8,684 nt of DNA from an uncultured Thalassospira sp. (GCA_946885765.1 CAMPHD010000114.1:1-8684), one strand, 5' to 3'; numbered from the stretch's first letter, positions 1 to 6,519 are shown. Notes: generated by a model from the sequence alone, not told the origin. A program made the numbers and translations.

Positions 1-270
1 TCCTTCCCCTGTGCTGTGTGTGTGTTGCTCTCCGCTGTGTGTGGTTTCCCGTTTGCGTTTCAGCTCAGTGTGGGCAGCGCCGCCCTGCGTGCACAGCGGG
101 GAACTCCGACTGACGCAGTCACAGCAAGGAGGGACGGCGCACGCACGGAGCGGAGCGGAGAAAGGGACGAGGAGAGGAGAGGAGAGGGTCTGCGGGTATC
201 GGCTTGCACTACCAAGCCGCCTTTGCGCTGGGTGGCGGAGACAGGAGTAGATAGAGATGGAAGGACGTGA
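1..270. other. Gene-free left edge of atypical composition
   Basis: I see no convincing gene here. Short open frames exist on the plus strand, but their products are rich in Arg, Cys and Ser and match no family I recognise. Positions 10-52 are dominated by TG and CT steps. Positions 120-188 are almost pure purine, with short tandem units (GGAGC repeated near 147-160, GGAGA repeated near 171-187). Neither pattern recurs in the rest of the window. A 7-bp stem-loop, CGGCTTG at 200-206 with CAAGCCG at 213-219, is the only structured element and has no clear T-tract. The stretch could be foreign DNA, a misjoined contig end or an unusual intergenic region. Confidence 0.6.
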
Positions 271-278
271 CGTGCTTG

Positions 279-614
279 TTAGCCTTGAGCTAAGCCAAAC
301 CCGTCACGCGTCCAGCTTTGCAGGCCGCCTTTGAGGTTCATCACCTTGCAGTCAAGGTGCGGCAGAACGGCGTTGGCGGCGCCGAAAGATCGTTGTCCGA
401 CGGCACAAATGAAGACCAGATCCGTCTCTGTATCGTCGGCAAGGTCGACAAGTGCCGGAATATCGAAATTCGAGGTCGGCATATTGATCGCCCCGCTGAT
501 ATGGCCGGACTTGAATTCGTCGGGTTCGCGGACATCAATCAGGGTCACATTGCCCTGTGCGATCAGGTGATCAAGTTCACCACTTTCGACGAAAGTCACA
601 CTACCATCGGTCAT
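279..614 (-). CDS. Single-domain rhodanese-like sulfurtransferase
   Basis: This 111-residue protein is one complete rhodanese domain with no signal peptide, so it is probably cytoplasmic. It shows the family landmarks in order: DVREPDEF at residues 27-34, GHI then GAINMP at about 37-46, and the active-site loop CAVGQRS at 70-76 with the candidate catalytic Cys70. Rhodaneses carry a persulfide on this cysteine and pass sulfur to thiophilic acceptors; the physiological acceptor cannot be told from sequence. The length is normal for stand-alone members such as GlpE. The ATG at 614 is supported by an AGGGAAG ribosome site (621-627 on the plus strand) six bases away. The gene points away from prkA, so it is not in that operon, although the two share the upstream gap. 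The last codons use TTA, GCT and CAA, close to the odd-composition left edge. Hydrolase- or oxygenase-linked roles cannot be excluded. Confidence 0.9.
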   Translation of the reverse strand: MTDGSVTFVESGELDHLIAQGNVTLIDVREPDEFKSGHISGAINMPTSNFDIPALVDLADDTETDLVFICAVGQRSFGAANAVLPHLDCKVMNLKGGLQSWTRDGFGLAQG

Positions 615-665
615 TCGTTACTTCCCTTCGGGGCAGGTTTGGCGCACAGTGGACGATACTGGACT

Positions 666-693
666 GATATAATTTTGCAGCCTGACTGTGCAA
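666..693 (-). promoter_or_regulatory. Candidate sigma-70-type promoter for the rhodanese gene
   Basis: Read on the minus strand, TTGCAC (688-693) is followed after 16 bases by TATATC (666-671). The -10 matches the consensus at four of six bases, and the -35 keeps only the TTG core, as is common in alphaproteobacteria. The inferred transcript start would lie near 658, giving a leader of about 45 bases before the ATG at 614. This is inferred from pattern alone. Confidence 0.35.
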
Positions 694-701
694 TTGCAAA
701 A
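673..701. repeat. Inverted repeat TTTTGCA-N15-TGCAAAA overlapping the rhodanese promoter
   Basis: The arms TTTTGCA (673-679) and TGCAAAA (695-701) are perfect 7-bp complements around a 15-base spacer. The right side also contains the 10-bp palindrome TGCAATTGCA (689-698). The dyad lies on the candidate -35/-10 region of the minus-strand promoter, the usual place for a repressor operator. No regulator gene is adjacent, so the binding protein is unknown. Confidence 0.45.
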
Positions 702-962
702 CGGGTGCGGCGGATGTTTTCGTCGGCCAGCCAAGCTATTCCCGATGTCGGGTCCGGTCACTTTGAATTGATCGTTTCGCATGCGTTTTTACCAACAATT
801 ATCGGAAGTTGGGCATTGCGGAATGAAACCGGAAGCCCCACGTCAAAAGGACAAGGTTACAGGGGCAGACCCTATCCGGGTGTATTCACCGGTAATGTCT
901 GCCCGCAACAAAAAGTGACTTTGGGCTGCCGCGTGCCGGAGCCGCAAACTTTCCATCACCGG

Positions 963-977
963 TTGCAAATATTGCAA
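963..977. promoter_or_regulatory. Dyad TTGCAA-ATA-TTGCAA, possible operator
   Basis: Two TTGCAA arms, each itself palindromic, flank a three-base ATA centre. The inner bases also satisfy the T-N11-A geometry typical of LysR-type regulator boxes (T964 to A976). The site is about 300 bases upstream of prkA. Function is inferred from symmetry only. Confidence 0.35.
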
Positions 978-1010
978 GCCATTCTAAAAAGTTATCAAAG
1001 CCGTTTTCTT

Positions 1011-1025
1011 TGCCAATATCTGGCA
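1011..1025. promoter_or_regulatory. Dyad TGCCA-ATATC-TGGCA
   Basis: Perfect 5-bp arms at 1011-1015 and 1021-1025 flank a five-base centre. It lies 33 bases downstream of the TTGCAA dyad and just before the CtrA-like box. Short arms such as these can occur by chance. Confidence 0.25.
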
Positions 1026-1030
1026 GACCT

Positions 1031-1045
1031 TTAAACGAACCTTAA
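1031..1045 (+). promoter_or_regulatory. Exact TTAA-N7-TTAA match, CtrA-type box
   Basis: TTAA at 1031-1034 and TTAA at 1042-1045 are separated by exactly seven bases. This is the core recognised by the alphaproteobacterial response regulator CtrA; the preferred trailing C is replaced by A. Because the local sequence is AT-rich, a chance match is possible. If real, it would put prkA or the divergent gene under CtrA control. Confidence 0.35.
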
Positions 1046-1067
1046 ATAAAATTCATTAGTTTATTTA
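1043..1067. repeat. Inverted repeat TAAATAAA-N9-TTTATTTA
   Basis: Perfect 8-bp arms lie at 1043-1050 and 1060-1067. The left arm overlaps the right half of the CtrA-like box. Being AT-only, it makes a weak RNA hairpin and is more likely a DNA-binding site or promoter-proximal AT-rich element than a terminator. Confidence 0.35.
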
Positions 1068-1140
1068 CTCACCGCCCGACTAAACGAGATGTTTATTTCG
1101 GGTGCAGACAGAATGAACGGCGGCTACTTTCAGTGCCACC

Positions 1141-1162
1141 GCAGCGCAGCAAAATCCGCTGC
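1141..1162 (+). other. Possible small hairpin in the prkA leader
   Basis: GCAGCG (1141-1146) can pair with CGCTGC (1157-1162) around a 10-base loop. It would sit about 120 bases before the prkA start. The stem is short and this is a weak call. Confidence 0.2.
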
Positions 1163-1266
1163 CGCCTTGCAACAGGATCGGGCCCACCGCCCCCATCAGG
1201 ACGGTTAAGCCCCAAGATCAAAAGAACACAGGAAACGACATCTGACAGAAGTGCGATAACGTTGGA

Positions 1267-1272
1267 AAGGAG
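1267..1272 (+). promoter_or_regulatory. Strong ribosome binding site of prkA
   Basis: AAGGAG is a full Shine-Dalgarno match, eight bases before the ATG at 1281. It fixes the start of prkA and predicts efficient translation. Confidence 0.85.
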
Positions 1273-1280
1273 ACCGCGCC

Positions 1281-3227
1281 ATGGCTGAAGACAAGGACAT
1301 CTTCGAGCTGTATGCGGAAGGCTATGACGGAAAACGCGAAACCGAACTAACCATCCGGGATTACCTTAATCTATGTCGCGATGATCCATCGGCCTACGCA
1401 TCCGCAGCCGAGCGGATGATCAAGGCAATCGGCGAACCCGAAATGATCGACACCTCGACCGATTCCCGTCTCGGCCGAGTTTTCCTGAACCGCACCATCA
1501 AACGATATCCCGCCTTCGAGGATTTCTTTGGCATGGAAGAAACCATCGAGCGCATCGTCGGTTTCTTCAAATACGCAGCTCAGGGACTGGAAGAACGCAA
1601 ACAGGTTCTTTATCTGCTGGGGCCGGTTGGTGGCGGTAAAAGTTCGCTTGCCGAACGGTTGAAGGAACTGATGGAGGTCGAGCCGATCTATGTCCTCAAG
1701 GCAGGCGATCAGATCAGCCCGGTTTTCGAAAGCCCGCTTGGCCTGTTTAATCCGGCCAAGATGGGCGATGCAATCGAAGACAAATACGGCATTCCCAAAC
1801 GCCGTCTGACCGGGCTTATGTCGCCCTGGGCGGTGAAACGGCTTGATGAATTTAACGGCGATCTTTCCAAATTCTCGGTCGTTAAACTGATCCCGTCGCG
1901 CCTGCGTCAGATTGCCATCGCCAAAACCGAACCGGGCGATGAAAACAATCAGGATATTTCGTCGCTGGTCGGCAAGGTCGATATCCGCAAACTTGAATAT
2001 TACAGCCAGAACGACCCGGATGCGTATAGCTATTCCGGCGGGCTTAACCGCGCCAATCAGGGACTTCTTGAATTTGTCGAGATGTTCAAGGCCCCGATCA
2101 AGATGCTGCACCCGTTGCTGACGGCGACACAGGAAAGCAACTATATCGGCACCGAAAACCTTGGTGCGATCCCGTTCCAGGGCCTTATTCTGGCGCATTC
2201 GAACGAGGCCGAGTGGCAAACCTTCAAGGCCAACAAAAATAACGAAGCCTTTATTGACCGTATCAGCGTGATCAAGGTCCCCTATTGCTTGCGGGTGACA
2301 GAGGAAACCCAGATTTACGACAAGCTGTTGCAGGGGTCCGAACTGGAACAGGGGGCATGTGCGCCCGGTACGCTTAAGATGCTGGCACAGTTTTCGGTTC
2401 TGTCGCGTTTGCAGGAACACGAGAATTCAAACCTGTATTCCAAGATGCGCGTCTATGACGGCGAAACATTGAAGGATGTCGACCCCAAAGCCAAATCGAT
2501 GCAGGAATATCGTGATACCGCGAGTGTCGACGAAGGTATGGACGGCATTTCGACACGATTTGCCTTCAAGGTGCTTTCGGAAACGTTTAACCACGACACC
2601 CACGAGGTTGCGGCCGACCCGGTCCATCTTATGTATGTGCTGGAACAGGCGATCCGGCGCGAACAATATCCAGAGGAACGCGAGAAGGATTATATGGATT
2701 TCATCAAATCCGAACTGGCCCCGCGCTATGCGGAGTTCATCGGGGCGGAAATCCAGAAGGCCTATCTCGAAAGTTATTCCGATTACGGCCAGAACCTGTT
2801 TGACCGTTATGTCGCCTATGCTGATGCATGGATCGAGGATCAGGACTTCAAGGATCCAGATACCGGTCAGTTGCTGGATCGCAAGATCATCGATCAGGAA
2901 CTTTCCAAGATCGAAAAACCGGCGGGCATCGCCAATCCGAAGGACTTCCGCAACGAGGTCGTCAAGTTTGCCCTGCGTGCGCGTGCCAATAACAAGGGCA
3001 AGAACCCGGCATGGACGTCTTATGAAAAGCTGCGCGAAGTCATTGAGAAACGCATGTTCAGCCAGGTCGAAGACCTGCTGCCGGTGATTTCGTTCGGGTC
3101 GAAAAAAGACAGCGACACCGAGAAGAAGCATAACGAGTTCGTCAAACGCATGATCGATCGTGACTATACAGAGCGCCAGACCCGCCGCCTGGTCGAATGG
3201 TACATGCGTGTGAACAAGGCCGGTTAA
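1281..3227 (+). CDS. prkA: PrkA AAA+ ATPase / putative serine protein kinase (YeaG family)
   Basis: The 648-residue length is normal for the family (E. coli YeaG is about 644). The N-terminal part, residues about 20-380, is the AAA_PrkA ATPase. A Walker A motif GPVGGGKSS lies at 114-122 with Lys120, and a hydrophobic-acidic Walker B-like segment (LLEFVE) at 262-267. The C-terminal part, about 385-640, is the PrkA-specific domain. There is no signal peptide or membrane segment, so it is cytoplasmic. The protein was historically called a serine kinase; later work on homologues points to AAA+ remodelling or protease-like activity, so the true reaction is unsettled. It opens the prkA-yeaH-spoVR operon and has an excellent ribosome site. 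In enterobacteria the family is induced under nitrogen starvation and stationary phase. Long open frames on the opposite strand within it are coding shadows. Identity is certain to family; biochemical function is not. Confidence 0.97.
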   Translation: MAEDKDIFELYAEGYDGKRETELTIRDYLNLCRDDPSAYASAAERMIKAIGEPEMIDTSTDSRLGRVFLNRTIKRYPAFEDFFGMEETIERIVGFFKYAAQGLEERKQVLYLLGPVGGGKSSLAERLKELMEVEPIYVLKAGDQISPVFESPLGLFNPAKMGDAIEDKYGIPKRRLTGLMSPWAVKRLDEFNGDLSKFSVVKLIPSRLRQIAIAKTEPGDENNQDISSLVGKVDIRKLEYYSQNDPDAYSYSGGLNRANQGLLEFVEMFKAPIKMLHPLLTATQESNYIGTENLGAIPFQGLILAHSNEAEWQTFKANKNNEAFIDRISVIKVPYCLRVTEETQIYDKLLQGSELEQGACAPGTLKMLAQFSVLSRLQEHENSNLYSKMRVYDGETLKDVDPKAKSMQEYRDTASVDEGMDGISTRFAFKVLSETFNHDTHEVAADPVHLMYVLEQAIRREQYPEEREKDYMDFIKSELAPRYAEFIGAEIQKAYLESYSDYGQNLFDRYVAYADAWIEDQDFKDPDTGQLLDRKIIDQELSKIEKPAGIANPKDFRNEVVKFALRARANNKGKNPAWTSYEKLREVIEKRMFSQVEDLLPVISFGSKKDSDTEKKHNEFVKRMIDRDYTERQTRRLVEWYMRVNKAG

Positions 3228-3252
3228 GCCCAAGCTGCGGCTTTGCCGACCC

Positions 3253-3287
3253 GCACCGGGCGGTTTGTCCCCTTGTCCGCCCGGTGC
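3253..3287 (+). other. Strong stem-loop 1 between prkA and yeaH
   Basis: GCACCGGGCGG (3253-3263) and CCGCCCGGTGC (3277-3287) are perfect 11-bp complements around a 13-base loop. The stem is nearly all G/C, so it should be very stable as RNA. No T-tract follows, so it is not a canonical intrinsic terminator. It begins 25 bases after the prkA stop. Likely roles are protecting the prkA message 3' end, partial attenuation or a processing site. Confidence 0.75.
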
Positions 3288-3295
3288 ACCGAGTT

Positions 3296-3331
3296 CCCGG
3301 TCGACGGTTTTCCAACGAGCCGTCGACCGGG
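3296..3331 (+). other. Strong stem-loop 2 between prkA and yeaH
   Basis: CCCGGTCGACGG (3296-3307) and CCGTCGACCGGG (3320-3331) are perfect 12-bp complements around a 12-base loop, extendable by a T-G pair (3295/3332). It begins only eight bases after stem-loop 1 and ends 42 bases before the yeaH ATG. It also lacks a T-tract. The tandem arrangement suggests a control point that lets prkA be expressed differently from yeaH-spoVR. Confidence 0.75.
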
Positions 3332-3357
3332 GTTCTCGAAACGACAGGTACGCAAGC

Positions 3358-3362
3358 AAGGA
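3358..3362 (+). promoter_or_regulatory. Ribosome binding site of yeaH, start choice ambiguous
   Basis: AAGGA is 11 bases before the ATG at 3374 and five bases before an in-frame TTG at 3368. The spacing alone does not decide. The ATG is preferred because it is the stronger start codon and its product begins at the conserved family N-terminus (a hydrophobic stretch then DRR). Confidence 0.55.
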
Positions 3363-3373
3363 TGTGATTGCCC

Positions 3374-4723
3374 ATGCTTTATATCGTCGACCGCCGCAAG
3401 AACCCGAAGGGCAAAAGCCTTGGCAATCGGCAGCGCTTTATGCGACGCGCCAAAGCGCAAATCAAAAAAGCAGTCGAAGACACCATCCGCACACGTGGCA
3501 TTACCGATGTCAGCAACGGCGATCAGATCACAATTCCGGGCAAGACGCTGCATGAGCCGGGCTTTCATCATGCACGGCGCGGCGGGGATCGCAATTATGT
3601 CCTGCCCGGCAATAAAAAATTTGTCCCCGGCGACCGGATTGCGCGACCGCAGGGTGGTGATGGCGGTGCCGGTGGATCACAAGCCAGCCCCGATGGGGAC
3701 GGCGAAGACGAGTTTCAGTTCACCCTGACCCGTGACGAGTTCCTTGATATCTTTTTCGAGGATCTTGAATTGCCCGACCTTTTGAAAAAAAGCCTGAAAC
3801 AGACCACAGCCTTTCGTACGGCGCGGGCCGGTTTTTCGGTCGAGGGCACGCCATCGAACCTGAGCCTTGTGCGCACAATGCGCAATTCGCTGGCGCGCCG
3901 GATCGGCTTAAGACGGCCGAAAACAGCACAGGTCCGCGACCTTGAAGAAAGGATCGCCGCCCTTCAGGCCAAGGCGGAAAAACGACCGTCCGGCAAACTG
4001 ACCAAGGCCGATGAAGATACGCTTCACATGCTGCTGGCAGAGCTTGAAGAAGCCAAGCGCCGCATGAAGGCCATCCCCTTCATCGACCCTATCGACACAC
4101 GGTTCAACCAGTTCCAGCAAATTCCCGATCCCAATACGCAGGCCGTGATGTTCTGCCTAATGGATGTATCGGGGTCGATGTCCGAACAGATGAAAGAACT
4201 GGCCAAACGGTTTTTCATGCTGCTGCATCTGTTTTTGCACCGCAGATACGAGCATGTCGATGTGGTGTTCATCCGCCATACATCGCGCGCCGCCGAAGTG
4301 GACGAGGAAACGTTTTTCTATTCGCGTGAAACCGGCGGCACCATCGTTTCCACCGCGTTAGAGGAAATGAAACGTGTTCTGAAGGATCGTTACCCGACCG
4401 ATCAGTGGAACATCTATGCCGCACAGGCATCGGATGGTGACAACTATTCCAATGACGGGGCGAAATGCACCGCCTTGCTGGCCGAGGACCTTTTGCCGAA
4501 ATGCCAGTATTACGCCTATATCGAAATCACCGACGAGCGCGAGGCCGAGATTTTCTCGTCCGCCGAAGGGGAAACCGCCCTTTGGAAGGCCTATGCCCCG
4601 GTTGCACGCACCAATGCGCGATTTGCCCTTAAACGGGTAACCAAAGCCGCCGATATCTTCCCGGTATTCCGGGAACTGTTTGCCAAGAACCGTGCAGAAA
4701 AACTAAGCGGGGTCAAAGGATGA
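3374..4723 (+). CDS. yeaH: YeaH/DUF444 protein with VWA-like MIDAS domain
   Basis: From the ATG at 3374 the protein has 449 residues; a TTG at 3368 would add two. The N-terminal half is basic, with YIVDRR at 3-8 and NRQRF at 18-22. A glycine-rich linker (about 94-105) leads to an acidic EDEF segment and a helical region with charged repeats at about 186-235. The C-terminal half is a von Willebrand A-like fold. DVSGS at 264-268 is the DxSxS metal site, Thr323 in ETGGT is the likely third MIDAS position, and SDGD at 353-356 the later acidic one. All metal ligands appear intact. No signal peptide or membrane segment is seen. VWA proteins commonly partner AAA+ ATPases, which fits its position behind prkA. 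Its stop overlaps the spoVR start by four bases, implying translational coupling and balanced synthesis. The molecular function is unknown. Confidence 0.96.
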   Translation: MLYIVDRRKNPKGKSLGNRQRFMRRAKAQIKKAVEDTIRTRGITDVSNGDQITIPGKTLHEPGFHHARRGGDRNYVLPGNKKFVPGDRIARPQGGDGGAGGSQASPDGDGEDEFQFTLTRDEFLDIFFEDLELPDLLKKSLKQTTAFRTARAGFSVEGTPSNLSLVRTMRNSLARRIGLRRPKTAQVRDLEERIAALQAKAEKRPSGKLTKADEDTLHMLLAELEEAKRRMKAIPFIDPIDTRFNQFQQIPDPNTQAVMFCLMDVSGSMSEQMKELAKRFFMLLHLFLHRRYEHVDVVFIRHTSRAAEVDEETFFYSRETGGTIVSTALEEMKRVLKDRYPTDQWNIYAAQASDGDNYSNDGAKCTALLAEDLLPKCQYYAYIEITDEREAEIFSSAEGETALWKAYAPVARTNARFALKRVTKAADIFPVFRELFAKNRAEKLSGVKG

Positions 4724-6327
4724 CCGAGAAACGCACGACCAAAGCGGACATGGAAAAAACCGCCGCATCCGATAGCGTGCCCGGACTTCTGTTTTCCGGT
4801 GCGGATTGGGATTTCAACACCCTGAAAGCCACCTATGACGCGATTGAGGATATTGCGATCAATGAATTGAAACTTGATGTCTATCCCAATCAGGTCGAGG
4901 TGATCACGTCCGAGCAGATGCTGGACGCCTATTCATCGATCGGCATGCCATTGATGTATCATCACTGGTCGTTCGGCAAACGGTTCGTGCGCGATGACGT
5001 GATGTATCGCAAGGGATATCAGGGCCTTGCCTATGAGATCGTGATCAATTCCAACCCCTGTATTTCCTATGTGATGGAAGAAAACACCATCGTCATGCAG
5101 GCCTTGGTGATTGCCCATGCGGCATTTGGCCATAACCATTTTTTCAAGAACAATTACCTGTTCAAGCAATGGACCGATGCCGAAGGCATTCTCGATTATC
5201 TGCAATTTGCCAAACGCTATATCGCCAAGTGCGAGGACAGGCACGGCTTTGATGCGGTCGAACGGGTTCTGGATGCGGCACATGCCCTGATGGAACAGGG
5301 GGTAAACCGGTATTCACACCCGGAAAAACCCAATCTGGCCGAGGAACTTGAACGCGAACGCGAACGCGCGAAATACGAGGACGAGACCTATAACGATCTG
5401 TGGCGCACCCTGCCCCAGGCCGAAAAGGACGACGAAGACCTTGATGAAATGCGCCGGAAAATGCGGATGGAAGAACGCCGGGCGCAGTTTGGCCTGCCGG
5501 AAGAAAACCTGCTTTATTTCCTGGAGAAAAATGCCCCGTCCATGCAGTTGTGGGAACGCGAGATTTTGCGGATCGTGCGCAATATCGGGCAGTATTTCTA
5601 TCCGCAGAAACAGACCAAGATGATGAATGAAGGCTGCGCGTGCTATGTTCATTACGCGATCATGAACAGCCTGTATGACAAGGGCCTGATTTCCGAAGGT
5701 GCGATGATGGAATTCATCGATTACCATTCGCGCGTCGTGTTTCAGGCTGAATATGATGATCCGCGCTATTCCGGGTTTAACCCCTATGCGCTTGGCTTTG
5801 CCATGATGCAGGATATTCACCGCATCTGTGTTGACCCGACCGAGGAAGACCGCAAATGGTTCCCCGATATTGCGGGCAATAATGAGCCGGTTGAAACGCT
5901 GAAAGAGGCATGGGCGCATTACCGCGATGAAAGCTTCATCCTGCAATTCCTGTCACCCAAACTGATGCGCGACATGCGGATGTTCCTGATCGACGATCTG
6001 AGTTCCAGCCCGCATCTGGAAGTTGCCGCCATCCATGACGATAACGGATATCGCAAGGTGCGCCGCGCGTTGGCGCGTATGCATGATATTTCGGTCCGCG
6101 AACCGGACATGCAGATGGTTGATGTTGATATTCGTGGCAACCGTCAGCTTTATATCCAGCATACCGAACATGACGGCATCCGACTTGAAAAGTCCGAAGC
6201 AGAAATGACACTGGGCTATATCGGGCAACTGTGGGGATATGGCGTGACATTACAGGCCGTCGACCATGAAACCGGCGAGATCCTGCATGAAATGGATTAC
6301 ACCCCCGAAGACCTTGCCAATGCCTGA
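4720..6327 (+). CDS. spoVR: SpoVR family protein (YcgB-like)
   Basis: This 535-residue protein is slightly longer than E. coli YcgB (about 510), mainly through an N-terminal extension of about 20 residues. Family hallmarks are HHWSFGK at 81-87, the His-rich block AHAAFGHNHFF at 132-142, and NEGCACYVHY at 303-312. A strongly charged, probably coiled segment spans about 204-256. The clustered His, Glu and Asn residues look like a possible metal or catalytic site; that is inference. SpoVR is needed for normal spore cortex in Bacillus, but homologues are widespread in non-sporing bacteria, where the role is unknown. The ATG overlaps the yeaH stop (ATGA). The nearby AAAGG is too close to be an ideal ribosome site, so coupling to yeaH probably drives translation. 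An internal ATG at residue 11 is a less likely start. No signal peptide or transmembrane segment is seen. Confidence 0.97.
   Translation: MTEKRTTKADMEKTAASDSVPGLLFSGADWDFNTLKATYDAIEDIAINELKLDVYPNQVEVITSEQMLDAYSSIGMPLMYHHWSFGKRFVRDDVMYRKGYQGLAYEIVINSNPCISYVMEENTIVMQALVIAHAAFGHNHFFKNNYLFKQWTDAEGILDYLQFAKRYIAKCEDRHGFDAVERVLDAAHALMEQGVNRYSHPEKPNLAEELERERERAKYEDETYNDLWRTLPQAEKDDEDLDEMRRKMRMEERRAQFGLPEENLLYFLEKNAPSMQLWEREILRIVRNIGQYFYPQKQTKMMNEGCACYVHYAIMNSLYDKGLISEGAMMEFIDYHSRVVFQAEYDDPRYSGFNPYALGFAMMQDIHRICVDPTEEDRKWFPDIAGNNEPVETLKEAWAHYRDESFILQFLSPKLMRDMRMFLIDDLSSSPHLEVAAIHDDNGYRKVRRALARMHDISVREPDMQMVDVDIRGNRQLYIQHTEHDGIRLEKSEAEMTLGYIGQLWGYGVTLQAVDHETGEILHEMDYTPEDLANA
5350..5367 (+). repeat. Three tandem GAACGC hexamers inside spoVR
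   Basis: Three perfect copies encode the alternating Glu-Arg run at about residues 211-216 in the charged segment. Gain or loss of a copy would stay in frame, so length variation here would be tolerated. Confidence 0.7.
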
Positions 6328-6394
6328 CCAGCTTTATTGCGCTTTGGTGATCCGGTTTGAAGATTCCAGATCCCTGTCGCAGGCTCGGCATCGG

Positions 6395-6412
6395 ATCGGG
6401 CTCGCCCCGGAT
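6395..6412 (+). terminator. Weak hairpin downstream of spoVR
   Basis: ATCGGG (6395-6400) can pair with CCCCGGAT (6405-6412) around a four-base loop with one bulged C. No T-run follows. It is the best terminator candidate for the operon, but a poor one; Rho-dependent termination or 3' end protection are alternatives. Confidence 0.2.
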
Positions 6413-6482
6413 AACCTGAAGATGCATCAAGCATCGGTATAGTCCACCTGAAAATGCGGCCTGCCCCCAAACACATCCCCAG

Positions 6483-6507
6483 ATTGTACATAACCACGGG
6501 ATACAAT
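6483..6507. promoter_or_regulatory. Inverted repeat ATTGTA-N13-TACAAT
   Basis: Perfect 6-bp arms lie at 6483-6488 and 6502-6507. The site is about 40 bases upstream of the candidate promoter, a place suited to an activator. Binding protein unknown. Confidence 0.3.
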
Positions 6508-6519
6508 TTCATTTGGTAC

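Larger units (their letters stand above)
615..1280. other. Long divergent intergenic region between the rhodanese gene and prkA
   Basis: This gap of about 670 bases is long for the genome style seen here. A plus-strand open frame runs through the left part and ends at 1034, but it is mostly antisense to the rhodanese gene, lacks a ribosome site and has no recognisable domain. The segment from about 960 to 1110 is noticeably AT-richer than the flanking genes. It holds several dyads (listed separately), including TAAAC at 1081-1085 paired with GTTTA at 1091-1095. The gap therefore looks like a regulatory region with a long prkA leader. A small RNA could be hidden here, but I see no direct evidence of one. 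Confidence 0.6.

Noticed and set aside
200..219. 7-bp stem-loop as a terminator of an upstream gene
   Set aside because: No T-tract follows on either strand and no gene is visible that it would serve.
16..270. Open plus-strand frame of 84 codons at the left edge
   Set aside because: The product is low in complexity, matches no family I know, has no ribosome site and lies wholly in the odd-composition stretch.
318..1034. Open plus-strand frame of 238 codons
   Set aside because: Its first 300 bases are antisense to the well-supported rhodanese gene, it has no ribosome site and the rest shows no domain.
3253..3331. Tandem stem-loops as a classic intrinsic terminator or as a repeat-family element
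   Set aside because: There is no T-run after either stem, and the two stems have different sequences and no second copy in the window.
1371..3359. Two long minus-strand open frames opposite prkA (349 and 310 codons)
   Set aside because: They are antisense shadows of a high-confidence gene, a common result of its codon bias, and have no domain of their own.
3243..3728. Plus-strand open frame spanning the prkA-yeaH gap
   Set aside because: It is out of frame with yeaH, runs through the two stem-loops and lacks a recognisable domain.
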